From Desulfovibrionaceae bacterium (GTDB lineage Bacteria; Desulfobacterota; Desulfovibrionia; Desulfovibrionales; Desulfovibrionaceae), in assembly GCA_017613475.1 (NCBI GenBank), contig JAGADT010000122.1:1-6859 (forward strand): a stretch of DNA of 6,859 nucleotides, in the 5' to 3' direction. A program made the position numbers and the translations under genes. Under the pieces are notes generated by a model. The model made no database searches. It worked only from the letters and a program-made list of their open reading frames with translations, and was not told the origin of the DNA. Each line of letters begins with the position of its first letter. Position 1 is the stretch's first letter. Below are positions 1 through 6,650 of the stretch, one piece after another.

Positions 1-661
1 CGGGGCGCCGGCGCAGCGTCGTAAGCAGGGACTGCTCCCTCCGCCATGCGGCAATGCGCCCATGGTCCCCGCCGCGCAAAATCTCCGGCACGGCAAGCGA
101 TACAAAGCACTCAGGCCGCGTGTAGTGGGGGTATTCCAGAAGCCCGTGGGAAAAGCTTTCATCCTCCCCGGATTCTTCCTTGCCCATGAAGCCCGGGATC
201 AGCCGGCAGGCCGCTTCAATGAGCATCATGGCCGCGGCTTCGCCGCCATTGAGCACCGCCTCCCCTACGCTCACGGATTCGATGGGGAAAAGGGACTGGA
301 GGCGGGCGTCAATGCCCTCATAACGCCCGCAGATGAGCGTGAGCCTGGGCTCTTTGGAGAGTTCCCGCGCGAGGCTCTGCGTCAGGGGCCGGCCTGACGC
401 CGCGAGCATGACAGCCCGGCCAAGCCCGCCGTTTGCCTCAAGCCCGCGCAGCGTGCGCACCAGGGGCTCAAGCATCATCACCATGCCGGGCCCGCCGCCA
501 TAGGGGCGGTCATCCACGGTCCTGTGGGCGTCCGTCGCCGCGTCACGGGGGTTGGCGCAGCAGAACGAGACCAGGCCGGACTGGGCGGCGCGCCCAAGGA
601 GGGCGGTCTTCAGCGGCGTTTCAAACCATTCGGGAAACAGCGTTACAATATTGATGTGCAT
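1..661 (-). CDS. trmD: tRNA (guanine-37-N1)-methyltransferase TrmD, 5' part (cut by window edge)
   Basis: TrmD uses S-adenosylmethionine to methylate N1 of G37 beside the anticodon of a subset of tRNAs, which prevents +1 frameshifting. It is a cytoplasmic SPOUT (trefoil-knot) homodimer and usually essential. The frame opens with ATG at 661 (protein begins MHINIVTLFPEWF) and stays open for 220 codons to the edge. Visible family motifs: DDRPYGGGPGMVM (50-62), a knot segment ASGRPLTQ (88-95), LICGRYEGIDAR (109-120), SVGEAVLNGGE (131-141), and SFSHGLLEYPHYTRPE (169-184) followed by VPEILRGGDHGRIAAWRRE. The C-terminus lies outside the window. Two positions differ from the common pattern: GEAVL replaces GDYVL, and Glu168 stands where enterobacterial TrmD has the catalytic Asp169. 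The gene starts 33 bases after the outer-membrane-factor stop, with only a weak CAGG as ribosome site, and no rpsP or rimM is seen upstream. Identification is firm from the motifs. Confidence 0.96.
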   Translation of the reverse strand, partial: MHINIVTLFPEWFETPLKTALLGRAAQSGLVSFCCANPRDAATDAHRTVDDRPYGGGPGMVMMLEPLVRTLRGLEANGGLGRAVMLAASGRPLTQSLARELSKEPRLTLICGRYEGIDARLQSLFPIESVSVGEAVLNGGEAAAMMLIEAACRLIPGFMGKEESGEDESFSHGLLEYPHYTRPECFVSLAVPEILRGGDHGRIAAWRREQSLLTTLRRRP

Positions 662-694
662 GATGCCTGAACCCGCGAATCCAAGCGCCCGGCG

Positions 695-2098
695 CTACTT
701 CCAGCCGCCGCCCAGGGCCTTGTACAGCGTTACAAGGTTCACATCCCTCGCGAGGCGCACCGCAACGGAAGCCAGCTGCGCCGCAAACATTTCGCGCTGG
801 GTGACAAGCACGCTCAGGTAGCTGTCGACGCCGCTCTGGTAGCGGGCGTTGGAAAGGCGGTAGGACTCCGTGGTGGCCCGCACAAGGGAAAGCCTGGCCG
901 CAAGCTGCTCCTCCAGGGTGCGGCGCAGCGTGAGCGAATCCGCAACTTCGCGGAAGGCCTGCTGGATGGACTTCTCGTAATTGGCCACGGCAATGTCGCG
1001 GTCTTTTTCAGAGGCGCGCAGGCGGGCCAGATTCCGCCCCATATCAAAAATGGGCAGGGAAATGCTGGGCGAGAAGAGCCAGGTCCCGTTGTGGGCGTCA
1101 AAGAGGTTATCCAGCTCCACGCTGCCGCGGCCCAGGGCGCCGGTCAGCGTGATGCGGGGGAAGAAATTGGCCCGCGCCGCGCCGATATTGGCGTTGGCCG
1201 CGCGCAGGAGGTGCTCCTGCATGAGGATGTCCGGGCGGCCCAGCAGCACGTCAGAGGGCAGCCCGGCCTGCAGCGCGGGGAAGTTCTCCGCCTCGCTCAG
1301 GGTGCGCTCGGGGATTTCATCCCCTGAGACCTGGCGGCCCACAAGGATGGAAAGGGCGTTGATATCTTCCGCGATCTGCCCGGTGTAGCGCGCGATGTTG
1401 GCCCTGGCCGTATCCACGCTGCTCTGCGCCTGCCACAGGTCCAGCCGGGAAGAAACGCCGTGCTCGTAACGGCTCTTGATCATGCCGTAGGAAGCCTGCT
1501 GGCTTGCCAGGGTCTCCCTGGAAATGGCCAGCTGCTCGCGGTCCGCAAGGAGCTGGAGCCAGCCCGCAGCCACCTGCGACACCAGCGAAAGCCTTGCCGC
1601 GCGGTGCGCCTCCTCAGAAGCAAAATACTGCTCCAGCGCCGCGTCGCTCAGGCTCTTGACCCGCCCGAAGAAATCAAGCTCAAAGCCGCTGACCCCAAGC
1701 CCCACCGTGTACTGGCGCCCGATGTAGGAGCCGCCGCGCAGCGACAGATCTTCCGCCACGCGCTGGGAAGCATGGTCGCCGGAAAGGCCGACGGTGGGGA
1801 GCCTGTCGGCACGCTGGATGCGGTACTGGGCGGCCGCGCGCTCCATGTTCAGGGCGGCCACGCGCAGGTCGCGGTTATTGGCGAGCGCGTCCCCTATCAG
1901 GCGCTGGAGCGTGGCGTTGGTAAAGAAGGTCCGCCAGGCCATTTCTGAAACAGGCGCGGCTGAAGCGCTCCCCGCGCCCTTTTCGGGCCAGTCCCCGCCC
2001 ACCGGCGATTCCGGGCGGGCGTAGTTCGGCGCAAGGCTGCACCCGGCAAGGGCAGCCGCCAGCAGCATTGCCAAAAGAAAGCGATATCCCTGGTTCAT
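695..2098 (-). CDS. Outer-membrane efflux lipoprotein, NodT/OprM family
   Basis: This is the trimeric outer-membrane channel of the pump, a TolC-like beta-barrel with a long periplasmic alpha-barrel through which substrates leave the cell. The 467 residues match the usual family length. The N-terminus is a lipoprotein signal ending in LAGC, with Cys20 as the lipidation site and Ser21 at +2, which suits sorting to the outer membrane. SLAPNYARP directly after the Cys is typical of this family. Two outer-membrane-efflux repeats follow. The first contains FELDFFGRVKSL (139-150). The second contains LLGRPDILMQEHLLRAANANIGAARANFFPRITL (in segments, 285-318), FREVADSL (382-389), RYQSGVDSYLSVL and the C-terminal LYKALGGGW. 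The start is set by a GAGGA 4 bases upstream of ATG. It lies 17 bases after the RND stop, so it is the third gene of the operon and is probably translated from the same mRNA. It could be named oprM-like, but the exact orthologue cannot be told from sequence alone. Confidence 0.95.
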   Translation of the reverse strand: MNQGYRFLLAMLLAAALAGCSLAPNYARPESPVGGDWPEKGAGSASAAPVSEMAWRTFFTNATLQRLIGDALANNRDLRVAALNMERAAAQYRIQRADRLPTVGLSGDHASQRVAEDLSLRGGSYIGRQYTVGLGVSGFELDFFGRVKSLSDAALEQYFASEEAHRAARLSLVSQVAAGWLQLLADREQLAISRETLASQQASYGMIKSRYEHGVSSRLDLWQAQSSVDTARANIARYTGQIAEDINALSILVGRQVSGDEIPERTLSEAENFPALQAGLPSDVLLGRPDILMQEHLLRAANANIGAARANFFPRITLTGALGRGSVELDNLFDAHNGTWLFSPSISLPIFDMGRNLARLRASEKDRDIAVANYEKSIQQAFREVADSLTLRRTLEEQLAARLSLVRATTESYRLSNARYQSGVDSYLSVLVTQREMFAAQLASVAVRLARDVNLVTLYKALGGGWK

Positions 2099-2102
2099 AC
2101 AA

Positions 2103-2108
2103 TCCTCA
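2103..2108 (-). promoter_or_regulatory. Ribosome binding site of the outer-membrane-factor gene
   Basis: Reads TGAGGA on the minus strand, with GAGGA ending 4 bases before the ATG at 2098. It lies wholly inside the 17-base gap after the RND stop codon, so the third cistron has its own Shine-Dalgarno despite the tight spacing. It supports the chosen start. Confidence 0.75.
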
Positions 2109-2115
2109 CGCCGGC

Positions 2116-5100
2116 TTAGGCGTTCTTATTCATGGCCGCGCGGCGGGCAGCCTTGCGGGCGGCCTTGCGGGCTTCGCGCTCCTTCTTGGAGAAGAGCTGC
2201 ATGACCACGACGTAGAAAATCGGCACAAAGAAAATGCCAAGCGCCGTTGCCGCGAACGTGCCGCCAAGGACGCCCGTGCCAATGGCGTTCTGGCTGCCGG
2301 AACCGGCGCCGGTGCTGACGGCCAGCGGCATAACGCCAAGGAGGAAGGCGAAGGAGGTCATGAGGATGGGCCGCAGGCGGAGGCGCGCGGCCTCCTGCAC
2401 CGCCGCAAACAGCGAGTGCCCCTCATCGTAAAGGTCCTTGGCAAATTCCACGATCAGGATGGCGTTCTTGGCCGAAAGGCCAATGGTGGCCAGCAGGGCG
2501 ACCTGGAAGTAAATATCGTTGTTCATGCCGCGGAGCATGGCTGCCGCAAGCGCGCCGAAGATGCCGAGCGGCACGATCATCAGCACGGAGAAGGGCACCG
2601 TCCAGCTTTCATAGAGGGCTGCGAGGCAGAGGAAAACCACCAGCACGGAGAGGGCGTACAGGGCAGGCGCCTGCGCCCCGGACATGCGTTCCTGGTAGGA
2701 AAGGCCCGTCCATTCAAAGCCGATGCCCTGCTGGAGCTGGCCGGCCAGGCGCTCCATTTCAGCCATGGCCGCGCCGGAGCTCTGCCCTGGCGCCGCCTCG
2801 CCCTGGATATTCACGGCAGGGAAGGCGTTGTAGCGCTCCAGGCGCGACGGCCCATAGATCCAGCTCTTTTTGGCAACAGCGGAAAAAGGCACCATCCGGC
2901 CCTTGTCGTTGCGGAAATACCAGCGGTCAAAATCCTCAGGGCGCATCCTGTACGGCGCGTCCGCCTGGATCAACACCTTTTTCACGCGGCCGCGGTTGAT
3001 GAAGTCGTCAACATAGCTGCTGCCCCAGGCCGAAGACAGGGTGTTGTTGATGCTGGCCAGGGAGAGGCCAAGCATCCCCGCCTTTTCGCGGTCAACGGTA
3101 ATCTGCAGCTGCGGCATGTCTTCCTGGCCATTGGGGCGCACCTTGGCCAGCAGGGGGTTCTGCGCCGCCATGCGCAGCAGCTGGTTGCGGGCGTTCATCA
3201 GGGCTTCGTGGCCCAGGCCGCCGCGGTCCTGCAGCTCAAAGTCAAAGCCGGTCGCCGTGCCCAGCTCGATGATGGCCGGGGGCGCAAAGGCGTAAATCAC
3301 GGCCTCGCGGATTTTTGAAAAATGGGCCATGGCCCGCTTGGCAACGGCAAAGACGCGCTTTTCCTCGGAATCGCGCTCCGACCAGTCCTTCAGGTCCACA
3401 AAGGCCATGCCCGTGTGCTGCCCGCTGCCGGAAAAGCTGAAGCCGATGACCGCCATGACCCCGCGCACGCAGTCCTTCTCATTTTCAAGGAAATACTTTT
3501 CAACCTTGGCGGCCACAGCCTCCGTTTCCTCCTGGGTCGCGCCGGGAGGCAGGTTGTACATGACCATCAGCGAACCCTGGTCTTCATCCGGCAGGAAGCT
3601 CGTGGGCAGCGTCTTAAAGAGCACGCCCATGCCGATGGCGAAAAGCAGCAGGGCCAGCATCCAGCGCTTGGGCTGGCGCACAACGTGCCCGACGCCCGCC
3701 TGGTACTTCAGCGTGAAGGCGTCAAACCTGCGGTTGAACCAGCCAAAGAAGCCCTGCTGCGAATGCAGGGAGCTTGAGGGCTTGAGGATCGTCGCGCAGA
3801 GCGCCGGGGTGAGCACAATGGCCACAACCACCGAAAGCAGCATGGAGGAAACAATGGTGATGGAGAACTGGCGGTAGATGATGCCCACGGAACCGCCGAA
3901 AAAGGCCATGGGCAGGAACACGGCCGCCAGCACCAGGGCAATGCCCACGATGGCGCCGGTGATCTGGTCCATGGATTTCCGCGTGGCCTCCCGCGGGGGG
4001 AGGCGCTCGTCGTTCATGATGCGGATCACGTTTTCCACAACCACGATGGCGTCGTCGACCAAAAGGCCGATGGCCAGCACCAGGCCGAACATGGTCAGCG
4101 TATTGATGGAAAAGCCAAAGCCCGACATGACGCCGAAGGTGCCCAGCAGAACGACAGGCACGGCGATGGTGGGGATCAGCGTGGCCCGGAAATTCTGGAG
4201 GAAGACGAGCATGACCACGAAGACCAGCACAATGGCCTCGACCAGCGTCTTGACCACTTCTTCAATGGAAAGCACCACGAAGGGCGTCGTGTCAAAGGAG
4301 GTGCAGACTTTCATGCCGCTGGGGAAGTAGTGGGAAAGCTCCTCAAGCTTCTTGTCGCAGGCTTTGGCCACATCAAGCGCGTTGCCGCCCGTGGCCAGGT
4401 ACATGCCAAGGCCCGCCGCCGGCCGCCCGTTGAAGCGGGAATGCGCCACGTAGGATTCGCGGCCCAGCTCAACCCGAGCCACATCCCTCAGCCGGACCTG
4501 GGAGCCGTCGGCATTGGTCCTGAGCAGGATATTCTCAAACTGCTCGACCGTCTGCATGCGGTTCTGGGCGTTGACTGTCACGTTCAGGCGCGTGCCCTTG
4601 GCCGCCGGCACGCCGCCAAGCTGACCTGCCGAGACCTGCGCGTTCTGCGCCTGGATGGCTGCGGCAATGTCCGCCGGGACCATGTTGTAGCTCTGCAGCT
4701 TCTCCGGATTCAGCCACACGCGCATGGCGTACTGCGAGCCAAAGAGGTTTACGCCGCCGACGCCCTGCACGCGCGAGAGGGTATCCTGCACATAGGTCGC
4801 CACATAGTCGCAGAGGTCGCCGGCGCTCATGCTGCCGTCTTCAGAAATAAAGGCGTAGACCTTAACGAACATGGTGCTGCCCTTTTCCACGCGCACGCCG
4901 TTCTGCTGCACCTGGCTGGGCAGCTGGCTCATGGCCAGCTGCACCTTGTTCATGACCTGCGTCTGGGCGATATCCGGATTGACCTTGGGGTCAAAGGTCA
5001 GCTCCATGCGGACCTGTCCCGCGGAGTCACTGGAAGCCGCCATGTAGAGGAGGTCATCCAGGCCCTGGAGCTTCTGTTCCAGGATCTGGGTCACCGAGTC

Positions 5101-5274
5101 TTCAAGCACACGGGAAGACACGCCGTAATAGGTGGCGCGGATCGAAACGGAAGGGGGCGCGATCTGCGGATACTGGGCAACGGGCAGCGTTGCGATGGAC
5201 AGCACCCCGAATAGCATGATGATGATCGCAATAACCCACGCGAACACCGGCCGGTCAATAAAGAAACGCGCCAT
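2116..5274 (-). CDS. RND multidrug efflux transporter, HAE1 family (AcrB/MexB-like)
   Basis: This inner-membrane proton antiporter works as a trimer and expels hydrophobic and amphiphilic compounds. Its 1052 residues match the AcrB/MexB length. The N-terminus MARFFIDRPVFAWVIAI is the classic first membrane helix. A large periplasmic loop follows (about 29-335), then the second helix group (about 337-560, with the linking amphipathic segment), a second periplasmic loop (about 560-870) and the last helices. The proton-relay residues are all present: Asp407 and Asp408 in GLLVDDAIVVVENV, Lys936 in GLSAKNAIL, and Arg966 and Thr973 in RLRPILMTS, equivalent to AcrB K940, R971 and T978. IELGTATGFDFEL (669-681) is typical of HAE1 drug exporters rather than heavy-metal pumps. 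Phe136, Phe178, Phe612, Phe614 and Phe625 of the deep binding pocket are kept, but the AcrB Phe610 position is Met607. Four extra cysteines (155, 306, 324, 602) are predicted in periplasmic domains. The tail from about 1030 is unusually rich in Lys, Arg and Ala. It is the second gene of the operon. Confidence 0.97.
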   Translation of the reverse strand: MARFFIDRPVFAWVIAIIIMLFGVLSIATLPVAQYPQIAPPSVSIRATYYGVSSRVLEDSVTQILEQKLQGLDDLLYMAASSDSAGQVRMELTFDPKVNPDIAQTQVMNKVQLAMSQLPSQVQQNGVRVEKGSTMFVKVYAFISEDGSMSAGDLCDYVATYVQDTLSRVQGVGGVNLFGSQYAMRVWLNPEKLQSYNMVPADIAAAIQAQNAQVSAGQLGGVPAAKGTRLNVTVNAQNRMQTVEQFENILLRTNADGSQVRLRDVARVELGRESYVAHSRFNGRPAAGLGMYLATGGNALDVAKACDKKLEELSHYFPSGMKVCTSFDTTPFVVLSIEEVVKTLVEAIVLVFVVMLVFLQNFRATLIPTIAVPVVLLGTFGVMSGFGFSINTLTMFGLVLAIGLLVDDAIVVVENVIRIMNDERLPPREATRKSMDQITGAIVGIALVLAAVFLPMAFFGGSVGIIYRQFSITIVSSMLLSVVVAIVLTPALCATILKPSSSLHSQQGFFGWFNRRFDAFTLKYQAGVGHVVRQPKRWMLALLLFAIGMGVLFKTLPTSFLPDEDQGSLMVMYNLPPGATQEETEAVAAKVEKYFLENEKDCVRGVMAVIGFSFSGSGQHTGMAFVDLKDWSERDSEEKRVFAVAKRAMAHFSKIREAVIYAFAPPAIIELGTATGFDFELQDRGGLGHEALMNARNQLLRMAAQNPLLAKVRPNGQEDMPQLQITVDREKAGMLGLSLASINNTLSSAWGSSYVDDFINRGRVKKVLIQADAPYRMRPEDFDRWYFRNDKGRMVPFSAVAKKSWIYGPSRLERYNAFPAVNIQGEAAPGQSSGAAMAEMERLAGQLQQGIGFEWTGLSYQERMSGAQAPALYALSVLVVFLCLAALYESWTVPFSVLMIVPLGIFGALAAAMLRGMNNDIYFQVALLATIGLSAKNAILIVEFAKDLYDEGHSLFAAVQEAARLRLRPILMTSFAFLLGVMPLAVSTGAGSGSQNAIGTGVLGGTFAATALGIFFVPIFYVVVMQLFSKKEREARKAARKAARRAAMNKNA

Positions 5275-5284
5275 GCGGAACTGA

Positions 5285-5288
5285 CCTC
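5285..5288 (-). promoter_or_regulatory. Probable ribosome binding site of the RND gene (long spacing)
   Basis: GAGG on the minus strand lies 10 bases before the ATG at 5274. This is longer than the optimal spacing but is the only Shine-Dalgarno-like core near this start. The start is supported mainly by the conserved MARFFIDRP N-terminus of the family. Confidence 0.5.
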
Positions 5289-5315
5289 AACACGTTGGAA
5301 TGACTTGAATGCGCT

Positions 5316-5341
5316 GCGCCCGGCCGCAACGGCCAAGGCGC
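5316..5341 (-). other. Stem-loop in the adaptor-pump intercistronic spacer
   Basis: The 81-base gap between the adaptor stop and the RND start holds a GC-rich inverted repeat. The inner stem GGCCG/CGGCC closes on a 3-base loop (TTG as transcribed). It is extended by two G-U pairs and one C-G pair and, past a single bulged base, by GCG/CGC, giving about 11 pairs. No U-run follows, so it does not look like an intrinsic terminator. It sits about 41 bases before the RND start codon. Such intercistronic hairpins can set mRNA processing or stability and hence the adaptor-to-pump ratio; that role is inference. Confidence 0.55.
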
Positions 5342-5355
5342 AGGAAACGCGGCTG

Positions 5356-6546
5356 CTAGCGGGCGGCCGGGGCGCCTGCCTGGTCCCCGGCGGGCTGGGA
5401 TTCCCTGGCAATGCGCACCGCCATGCCCGGGCGGATGCGCTGGAGCCCCTCGGTAATCAGGAGGTCTCCCGTTTCCAGGCCGGAAGAAATGACCCAGCAG
5501 TCGCCGACTGTGCGCACGGTCTTAACGGCGCGCAGCTCAACCTTGCCGTCCGCATTCACAAGGTACACAGAGGCATCGCCCTTGGCATCCCGGATGACGG
5601 AACGCTGCGGCGCAAGGATGGCTGATTCATCCACGCCCTCAACGACCTCGGCGCGGACGTACATGTTTGGCAGAAGCTCGCGCTTAGGGTTGGGGAAAAG
5701 CGCGCGGATGGTCACCATGCCCGTGCTGGGGTCGACCGTGACATCCGCGAACTGCAGCCTGCCTTCATGAGCATAGGGCGTGCCATCCTCCAGGCGGAGG
5801 CGGACCACGGCCTGCCCGCTGTCCGCCTTAAGTATGCCGGATTCCAGCGCGCGCCTGAGGCGCAGCATTTCGGTGCTGGACTGCGTCACATCCACATACA
5901 TGGGGTCCAGCTGCTGGATCGTGGTCAGGGGGGAGGGCTGGTTTTCCGTAACAAGGGCGCCGGCGGTAACGGCCGACAAGCCGGCCCGCCCGGAAATGGG
6001 GGCGTTCACCTTGGTGTAGTTGAGGCGGATCGCCGCGTTCTCCACCGCAGCCTTCTGCACGCCGACTTCAGCAATGGCCTGCTTCAGCGCGGCCTCCGCG
6101 TCGTCGTATTCCTGCCGGCTGACAGCGCTGATGCTGTTGAGCTCACGGTAGCGGTCCCTCCGCAGGCGGAGGGGCGCCACATTGGCCTCGGCGCGGGCCA
6201 GGGCCGCCGTGGCGCTGGCAAGCTGCGCCTTATAGGTGGCGGGATCTATCTGGTAGAGCGTGCTGCCCGCCTTGACATCCGCGCCCTCCGTAAAATTCCT
6301 GGACTTGATGATGCCGCTGACCTGCGGGCGGACTTCCGCAATGCGGAACGGCGACGTGCGGCCGGCAATCTCCGTGGTGAACACCACGCGCTGCGGCTCC
6401 ACAGCCTGGACCTTAACCTCCGGCGCAGGCCCCGCGGGGCCTCCCTCCTTTCCGCCAAAAAGCCCTTTCAGCCTGTCGCAGCCGCCAAGCAGCCCAATGG
6501 CAAGTATGGCCACCAAGAGCAAGCTCACCGCTTTGGAACGTTTCAT
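5356..6546 (-). CDS. Periplasmic adaptor (membrane fusion) lipoprotein of the RND pump, AcrA/MexA-like
   Basis: This adaptor joins the RND trimer to the outer-membrane channel. Starting at ATG 6546 gives 396 residues, MKRSKAVSLLLVAILAIGLLGGC. This start has GGGAGG 4 bases upstream and a clean lipoprotein signal. An in-frame ATG 14 codons earlier (6588) would add MGNGRHSGKCTGGA, has no good ribosome site and spoils the signal peptide, so it is rejected. Cys23 is the lipidation site, and Asp24 at +2 fits retention in the inner membrane, as in E. coli AcrA. Next come a half-lipoyl segment (EVRPQVSGII, about 71-80), an alpha-helical hairpin (about 103-167) whose tip carries the channel-contact pattern RxxxLxxxxxxS at Arg132, Leu136 and Ser143, the second lipoyl half (NYTKVNAPISGRAGLSAVT), then beta-barrel (DPMYVDVTQSS onward) and membrane-proximal domains (about 300-380). 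It is the first gene of the operon, preceded by a near-consensus promoter and a leader of about 119 bases. Confidence 0.95.
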   Translation of the reverse strand: MKRSKAVSLLLVAILAIGLLGGCDRLKGLFGGKEGGPAGPAPEVKVQAVEPQRVVFTTEIAGRTSPFRIAEVRPQVSGIIKSRNFTEGADVKAGSTLYQIDPATYKAQLASATAALARAEANVAPLRLRRDRYRELNSISAVSRQEYDDAEAALKQAIAEVGVQKAAVENAAIRLNYTKVNAPISGRAGLSAVTAGALVTENQPSPLTTIQQLDPMYVDVTQSSTEMLRLRRALESGILKADSGQAVVRLRLEDGTPYAHEGRLQFADVTVDPSTGMVTIRALFPNPKRELLPNMYVRAEVVEGVDESAILAPQRSVIRDAKGDASVYLVNADGKVELRAVKTVRTVGDCWVISSGLETGDLLITEGLQRIRPGMAVRIARESQPAGDQAGAPAAR

Positions 6547-6550
6547 CGCG

Positions 6551-6556
6551 CCTCCC
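6551..6556 (-). promoter_or_regulatory. Ribosome binding site that fixes the adaptor start
   Basis: GGGAGG on the minus strand, 4 bases before the ATG at 6546. It is the strongest Shine-Dalgarno near this gene and is the reason for choosing 6546 over the upstream in-frame ATG at 6588. Confidence 0.75.
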
Positions 6557-6577
6557 GTGCATTTTCCGCTATGCCTG

Positions 6578-6595
6578 CCGTTCCCCAAAGAACGG
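6578..6595. other. Inverted repeat / hairpin in the pump leader
   Basis: CCGTTC and GAACGG form a perfect 6-bp stem around a 6-base loop (a seventh, G-U, pair is possible in the minus-strand RNA). In the pump transcript it lies about 31 bases before the adaptor start, close to but not covering the ribosome site. Read in the plus direction the stem is followed directly by ATTTTTCC, so it resembles a weak terminator for any antisense transcript running towards the TetR gene. Which role, if either, is real cannot be decided here. Confidence 0.4.
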
Positions 6596-6620
6596 ATTTT
6601 TCCTTATGCCTTGAAATGAT

Positions 6621-6650
6621 TTGACAAAGTAAATTTAAGTAGAGTAAGCT
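6621..6650 (+). promoter_or_regulatory. Candidate promoter for the TetR-family gene (weak)
   Basis: A perfect TTGACA at 6621-6626 faces the regulator gene. The best -10 partner is TAAGCT at 6645-6650, 18 bases on and only 3 of 6 matches, so the call rests mainly on the -35 box. If correct, transcription would begin near 6657, leaving about 80 untranslated bases, and the -10 would overlap the TAGAG/CTCTA palindrome, giving autorepression. No better promoter for this gene was found in the gap. Confidence 0.3.

Noticed and set aside
62..397. Open frame of 111 codons on the plus strand
   Set aside because: It is antisense to trmD, whose motifs are clear on the minus strand in this stretch.
2068..3318. 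Open frame of 416 codons on the plus strand, opposite the RND gene
   Set aside because: It lies antisense to a firmly identified RND transporter. Its composition (rich in His, Gly, Arg and Ala, no recognisable domain) is what GC-rich codon bias produces on the reverse strand.
4330..5214. Open frame of 294 codons on the plus strand, opposite the N-terminal half of the RND gene
   Set aside because: Same mirror composition, no domain, no credible ribosome site, and fully inside a conserved gene.
2116..5274. Heavy-metal (CusA/CzcA) type RND identity
   Set aside because: The GLLVDDAIVVVENV and IELGTATGFDFEL motifs and the conserved Phe-rich pocket are those of HAE1 drug pumps, and the Met/acidic features of metal pumps were not seen.
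5767..6624. Open frame of 285 codons on the plus strand, opposite the adaptor gene and running into the control region
   Set aside because: Antisense shadow of the adaptor with low-complexity composition and no recognisable family.
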